Of a stretch of 64,000 nucleotides of DNA, positions 58,246 through 64,000 are shown piece after piece (the first letter of the stretch is position 1; every line of letters starts with the position of its first letter). A model generated the notes under the pieces. That model saw only the letters and a list, made by a program, of their open reading frames with translations, was not told the DNA's origin and ran no database searches. A program made the translations under genes and the position numbers. The DNA is from Nageia nagi (taxonomy: Eukaryota; Pinophyta): the NCBI GenBank assembly GCA_050084985.1, contig JBITNC010000001.1, positions 10,602,001 to 10,666,000 on the forward strand. The letters are read 5' to 3'.

Positions 58246-59800
58246 ATGCTCAGAGAGCGCTATGACCCAGATCATTCGACCTTCCTTCTCTCGGGGGGAA
58301 AATGATAGTGACATTGGAGGACATATACAAGATTCTATAGGTACCCCTTGAGGAAGAGCTAGTTACAATAGACACTGCCAAGGTGGTCATACATCCCTAT
58401 GTCAATGAGGGGTATCGGACATGGGATCTCTCCAATGAAGGGGTGCTCATTGATCTACTCTATCATCAAGGTTGCCTTGGGGGTAGGGAGGTGATAACGA
58501 TGCTCCTCATTTCATCCTTCATCTTACCAGATTCCTCGAGACCCAGGTTCCCTTGGAACATGTTCATGGTGGTGAGGTTGATGGTTCTAAAGAGTATAGT
58601 GTTTGCTTGGGGACCAGCATTGCTGGCATATACCTATGGGGAGTTGGTCGCAATATCCAAAGGACATCGAGGTGTGAGCACCTATCTCTTGCTCTAGATA
58701 TGGGCATGGGAGCACATTCATCCTGGGAGGTCGAACAAATTGCCTATGGATGTACATAAGCTAGAGATGACGAGGGACATACCCCCAATGGCAAGGACAC
58801 AGATGCCATATGCTTGACGTTGGGATTACAATCAGAAGATACTAAAAAGACACCCTCATGAGGGCTATACACATTGGTATAAGGATATGCTTATGGGGCT
58901 ACAACCCTAAGATATCATTTATCAACCATATCAAGGGGAACCCATATGGATGGAGGATGTAGTGCAGTTGGCACGTGCCTCTAAGACTAGGCACATAAGA
59001 GGTTGACATGTTAGGTATGTGGAGATCTTTTGGTTTGAGAGGGTCCAGCACCAGCACAGGCTGGTACAGGATGTGTTGCCATATCCAACTCTATGGTAGA
59101 GTGGGTAGGGAGGGCTTTGCAAGGTTGAGGTTAGCATATATCGATCCAAATGCGATGCTAGATGCTCTAGTGGTTAAGGTTGTAGAGGAGGATTGGGCAC
59201 CACACCTGGGTATGATGCTTAATGGGCCCCATAGGGGGACTAGCTCCCTACATGGCTCATTTCAAAGAGGCAAAGGGGAGCTCCTTTTGTAGACCCATGG
59301 GTCCCTGATGGAGGAGTTGGCCCATTTGCCAAGGAGGAGGTGGTCAAAGAGGTCGAGGGGGAGGATGAGGGAGAGGGAAATGATGCCCAAGAAGATGATG
59401 ATGAGGAGGAGGCTCCTAGGATGGAGGACATTCTCAAGTAGCCCAAGTAGGAGGAGGTTGAGTCGGAGAGAGGGGAGCTGAGAGTTTGAGCTATAGGAGC
59501 TCAATCCTTATATGATATAATTCCAAATAGAGCATGATGCATTACAGGCCCAGTTCAATGCCATGTAAGTGTAGCTAGACCTGATGCAAACTTAGTTGAT
59601 AAGAGAGTAAGTGGCTAGGACCACGGTAGAGGTAGCACAGGCGATAGCCAAGGCAATGTGAACAATCATTGATACAATGAGAGAAGATGCAAACGGGCTA
59701 GCTAAGATACTATAGGGTCATCTTGAGGTGGAGCAAACAATGAGGACAAAGGTAGAGGGCTGGGCTAGGATCCTTCAAGGTGACATGCAATCATTACTGC
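58246..59800 (+). pseudogene. plant mobile domain (PMD) ORF, antisense in E
   Basis: Starts MLRERYDPDHSTF, then after a one-base shift GGKMIVTLEDIYKIL and VPLEEELVTIDTAKVV. Continues VVRLMVLKSIVFAWGPALLA, then YTYGELVAISKGHRGVSTYL and IWAWEHI. ERxxPxxHTFxLxxGEMxVTLEDVxxLLxxP followed by a late LQ-WAWE word is the core signature of the plant mobile domain (MAIN/MAIL-like; once called aminotransferase-like). An acidic run (EGEDEGEGNDAQEDDDEEE, near 59350-59420) and helical sequence follow. Several stops and shifts. Cellular PMD proteins act in gene and transposon silencing, and copies are known in transposons. Here it lies opposite in direction to pol. Confidence 0.75.
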
Positions 59801-62800
59801 TTTTTTTGTTACGGTGGCTAGGGAGAGAGATGCATTGAGAGTGCAACCTAAGGGGGGCATGGGCCCAGGTGTAGAGATCAACACCTAAATAGATTCCCTA
59901 CTAATAGGGTTGGGGGATAAGAGATAGTTCTTAGTGGACATGGCATTTCATATGGACCCATAGGTGATAAGGAAAGGGATGGAACCTCCAATTACACCTA
60001 GTGATATGGCATGGCATTTGAGCTAATTATTAGATGAGGTAGATAGGCCAACATCATAGCACTAGCCTGGCATAGATAGTTGGTAGGAGGTAGGGATGGT
60101 CCCCATTGACCTAAAGGCATCGAGGATGATGTCTATCGCTAGGAGTTTGTCATGTAATGTGGCACAGAGCCAATAGAGTGAGGGACACTCAGTAGATAGC
60201 TAGTGCCTCCATAGGTATCAAGGGTAGTAGAGACCACCACGACCATAGAGATTGGGATAATGGGCGAGATTGGTGCAAGCATAGGTGGGCTCATCAGACA
60301 ATCCATCTCCTAGGTCATTGGGTAGTGTTTTAGCTTGCCACCCTCAGTGGGTCAGAGTGAGGTGATAGGCGAGAGTAGCCCATCAGGGGTAGGGAGAGAC
60401 GAGCACTCCCCCTAGCCAACGATGGGGGAGGGATGACCCCACACTTTAGGGGCATGAATTTGTGACATGACTATATACCATTTTTGGCACCACAATGTGT
60501 GCAAAACCATGTATACATTTTTGAGTTTAACATTCATGTATATGCATACATTGATAGATACCTAATGATGCATTTATTTTATGTATGTGACACATATTAT
60601 GGACTCTTTATATGCTCTCCTATATGACTTTTATACTGACATGTTATATGATATGGTATGATGAACTTTTATTGACCCTACATTGTATGGACATATGACG
60701 ATGGACATGACTGCACCATTTTGACATGCGTCTATGTGATATGATGACTTCATGGGACCGCATGCTTATGTATATAATTGTTATGGATTTATGGATTTAC
60801 TTGTATGTTATGCATATGAATTAGACTATGAATGGATGTGAATGATTAAGATGAAACCTAAAAAGACTTGAAAATGATCCCTTCAAATGAACATCAACAT
60901 TACCTTAAAAGGATAACTTAAAATGAACTCAAAAAGGAACTTAAAAGACTTGAAATGAACATTGATAAAAGACTTAAAATGGACCTAAAATGAACTTGAA
61001 GGAACATTTAAAATGAACCTAAAAGAAAGACCTAAAACGAACTTGTATGCTTAGCCACATCATATGGGTAAATGAACTTGTATTCTTAAACACACAAAAG
61101 AATAAATACAATGACAAACACAAAAATGATCATTAATAAATAAACACAAAATATAAATAATAAATAATGATAAATAATACGACAACAATAAAGCCTTCAA
61201 AAATGAAAATAAACCAAACACATGATCACAAATAAAATAACCAAATGAAGACCTACAAAATAAACATAAAAGAATGATGCCAAATAAGATAACATAATAA
61301 ATGACTCAACACACACAAAAAATCAAGGAAAATAAGACAAAATGTTGTCATAATTATGTTCGAATTTTGTCATGAGGGCACGTAAAATGAGGTAAGAGCA
61401 TGTTGAAAAGACCCTCTTGACATACTCGATTTACATTGATCATGATAAACATACTGATAAACATGATCAAAACATTGCCAAAATGCAACCAAATTGGATC
61501 GAAACTGAAACAAAGCAAAAATGACACTTGAAAATGTGAAAATTAGCAAAATTCGATAAACCATAACAAACAACGATGTTGACGATTTGATGAATTGTCT
61601 TGATGATATGATAGATAGTTGCATGATCTAATGCAGATGAAACAGTTCAAAAAATGAAGATCATTTTACCTATTTTCAAAATAAAAAAAAGAAGGCTACT
61701 TGGATTAGGGTGACAAACCTTCAATGTGTACTGAAAGTGAACTGTTACAATCAACCCTCAAAATGACTCACAAAAATGTATCAAACAATGAAGTTAGGTT
61801 ATAAAACTAGATGTGATGATCACATTTATATCGATTAAGGACTAAAAAAAGATGGATCTGAAAATAGACATTGTTTGATTCACCAAAATGATAAATTAAA
61901 TAGTCAATTTTTACAATGGTTAAATTTCATGACCACCATCCCTAAACCAAAATGAGCAACAAAATGACTCGAAACGATACAACATGATGTGATAAGACCT
62001 AATGAGACCAAATATGAATAATTTCCAAGCCAAGACCAAAATGTGACACGGGGCACCATGGTAGGGTGACCATGCACACATGCACAAAGGGCCAACTTCA
62101 TACTAGAAACCAATAGGCAAGATTTGATCGAAAATGAAAGAAATTGAATTTTTAGTGATACCAGTATGAAGGTGAAGCTAATGAAATTGATTTCTCATCA
62201 AACCATCAATGTTAGACTAGCTTACAAAATGAAAATGACATCCATTTTTTATAGAATGATAAACAATAAAACATAATAAAAGCGAACATAATGCGACGAA
62301 AGCAAAAATGACCATGACCATGATATCAAAATGATAATTAAAGAGACTAATAAAGAAAAAACAAAGTCAAAGAAGACTTGCATCCATGACTTAACGCAAG
62401 TCCATCTAGGTCACAAATCATGACAAGTTTGTATGGTATTTCCTTAAGAAACCATGATAGTCTATAGCCTGTGATCAATCCCAAGGGAGTGATTTTTCAA
62501 AAATCTCAATATGGTGACTAAAACTAAGATCCAAGTGGTTATATCCTCGTTGGGAATCCGTGAATCATGTATGTTGATAAGTGACATAGATGGACATGTG
62601 AAAATGCTAGGGATGGGGTCTTGCATGAGAAGAGTACAAAGAAACCCAACACAATAAACAAGATGAACAAAGATAATGATTCAAATACAGATAAGATGAA
62701 CACGATAGAAAAAAATGACTTAATTCAACTAAGTTATTTTGGGTCTAACTTCTACACATGTTTAGGACTGTTCTTACTTCATTACAGAATGAAGATAATG

Positions 62801-63261
62801 TCCAACAACCTTGAATCAAAGGAGGAAAGAGAGCAGGGGAAATAACATGATAAATGCAAGATGATGAAAAAAGGTAGAAATGACCCGATGATACAAGGAT
62901 CGATGCATGATAGGGAGATGAGTGACTGGTGGTCTTCATGCACCCAAAAATGTTAGGATGACACTAAAAATGGAGAACCAAGTATCGACTCCCAATGATA
63001 TGATAAAAAAAAAAACAAAGTGGTGAAATAAAATAAGTGGTACACATGCCTAAGCCTAAGGAAATGGTTGCATGTAAGTCATTCCTCAAAACTTAGGGTA
63101 ATATAAATGAGTGATTGGATCAAGATAATATGTTATGATAAACAAAACAAGGATGACAAGTTAAAATGCAAGCAAAAATGAACTAAATCGATAAACACAC
63201 ACAAAGATAAATAAAGACAAACAAGGCAAGGTAAACTAAATGTAGAATGGATAAAGATGGA
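59801..63261. other. noncoding spacer of E
   Basis: No gene recognised. 59801-60430 may hold further decayed C-terminal PMD-ORF sequence on the + strand. 60855-61050 is built from repeats like AAAATGAAC(C/T)T(A/T)AAA. The rest is A-rich on the + strand with ATAAACA, AATGA and ACAAA words. Confidence 0.55.
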
Positions 63262-64000
63262 GGATATTGATAGGCTCCATCTCCTCTTGACCCTTTAGAT
63301 CTGCCAAATGGTAAGTGCCTGTATCGAATTTCTTCCTAACTATATAAGGCCCTAATCAATTTGCTACCAATTTGTCCCGTAAAGGCCTCTCAAGATGTGA
63401 TTGTTGCTAATTTTCTTTAAGTACTAAGTCATCAATTTCAAACTCTTTGGGCTGAACCTTTTTATTTTATATTGCTTCAACCACTTTTGATAAACCTTAT
63501 GATGGTGCATGGCATTGATGTATCTTCCATCAAGAAGGGTTAGCTTATCTAATTGAGTTTGCCTAGCATCCTCATTTAGAATGAGGCTTGTAATTGAACT
63601 CTTAAAGATGATATATCTACTCAAGGAGCATGACTTATTCAGTACCATAGACTAATAAGAAAGGGGTATTTATCATGAGCATCCTAATGCTGGTGTGATA
63701 GGCCCACAAAGCATAAGGGAGACACTTAAACCAATTTCTATGATTATCATTGACCATCTTCATCATAATGGTGATAATGGTTTTATTAAAAGATTCTTAT
63801 TATCTGTTACCCTAGGGGTAGTATGGAGTAGATAAGGAATACTAAATATTGTAATCATTGCATAGTGCCCTGACATGTTGATTCTTCAATGGTGTCCCAT
63901 TATCTGATATAATTTTATGGGGGTGCCAAAACTAAAAATAATATGGTTATCAATAAGTTGGCAATATTGGGACTAGTGGTAGACACAAGTGTCTCCACCT
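63262..64000 (-). pseudogene. Ty3/gypsy integrase C-terminal region of E
   Basis: Reading from the right edge: TPIKLYQIMGHH, NMSGHYAMI and, after stops, ALWAY-type sequence. Then SSITSLILNEDARQTQLDKL, TLLDGRYINAMHHHKVYQKW and IKRFSPKSL. It continues in broken frames resembling the family's LVLKENQ...LRDKLVANWLGPYIV. The stretch NEDARQTQLDKLTLLD matches the linker after the integrase core in Tat-type elements. The catalytic core is outside or decayed. Confidence 0.75.

Larger units (their letters stand above)
54690..64000 (-). mobile_element. element E, Ty3/gypsy (Tat-like), partial
   Basis: On the - strand from the right edge: integrase C-terminus (64000-63262), a long noncoding spacer, an antisense PMD ORF (58246-59800, + strand), a spacer with tandem repeats, polypurine tract (55914-55934) and 3' LTR ending at 55913. 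Integrase followed by an antisense ORF before the 3' LTR is a known layout of the Tat lineage (for example Grande-type elements). The 5' two thirds are outside the window and the left LTR boundary is approximate. Confidence 0.75.

Noticed and set aside
1-64000. tRNA, rRNA, CRISPR arrays, bacterial operons
   Set aside because: None found; codon use, introns and transposons indicate plant nuclear DNA.

Overview
The window looks like plant nuclear DNA from a large, transposon-rich genome. A gymnosperm (conifer-like) source is plausible because old, diverged, nested LTR elements fill very long introns, but this is inference; no species-specific marker was recognised. No rRNA gene, tRNA gene, CRISPR array or bacterial-type operon was seen.

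The only cellular gene recognised is the 3' part of a MORC-family gene (microrchidia; chromatin ATPase for heterochromatin condensation and transposon silencing) on the + strand. Ten exons lie between 19848 and 52243. They cover the end of the ATPase/S5 module, the linker and the C-terminal coiled coil. The GHKL ATPase exons are not visible in the 19.8 kb upstream. Exon 7 carries a one-base frameshift near 48465. Intron 4 is 22.2 kb long; removing the transposons and one copy of the target duplication leaves about 2.46 kb.

The rest is nested mobile DNA. (1) Positions 724-17895: a + strand Ty1/copia element (PBS, zinc knuckle, protease, integrase) broken by three insertions: a solo LTR (2050-2608), element A (2661-7747) and element B (9325-17259). 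Each has a 5-bp target duplication (one mismatch at A). (2) Positions 22237-42018, in MORC intron 4: element C (TSD GATTA), itself interrupted by element D, a Ty3/gypsy element (26446-39479, TSD CTAAG) with two LTRs. (3) From about 54.7 kb past the right edge: a Ty3/gypsy element E on the - strand with integrase, polypurine tract, 3' LTR and an antisense plant mobile domain (PMD) ORF.

The most unusual result is that A, B and C form one family. They share a 5' terminus (TGTTGT..., forming a small hairpin), a repeat-filled leader, one long ORF of unknown function, a roughly 1.3-1.6 kb 3' tail and a related 3' terminus (...CCCAACA), with 5-bp target duplications. No gag, pol or long terminal repeat was visible in any of them. 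Their ORF resembles the ORF downstream of integrase (the env position) in element D. Element D also carries an extra RNase H domain between protease and reverse transcriptase, which is not the usual Tat-type order. All transposon ORFs are interrupted by stops and frameshifts, so these are old copies.
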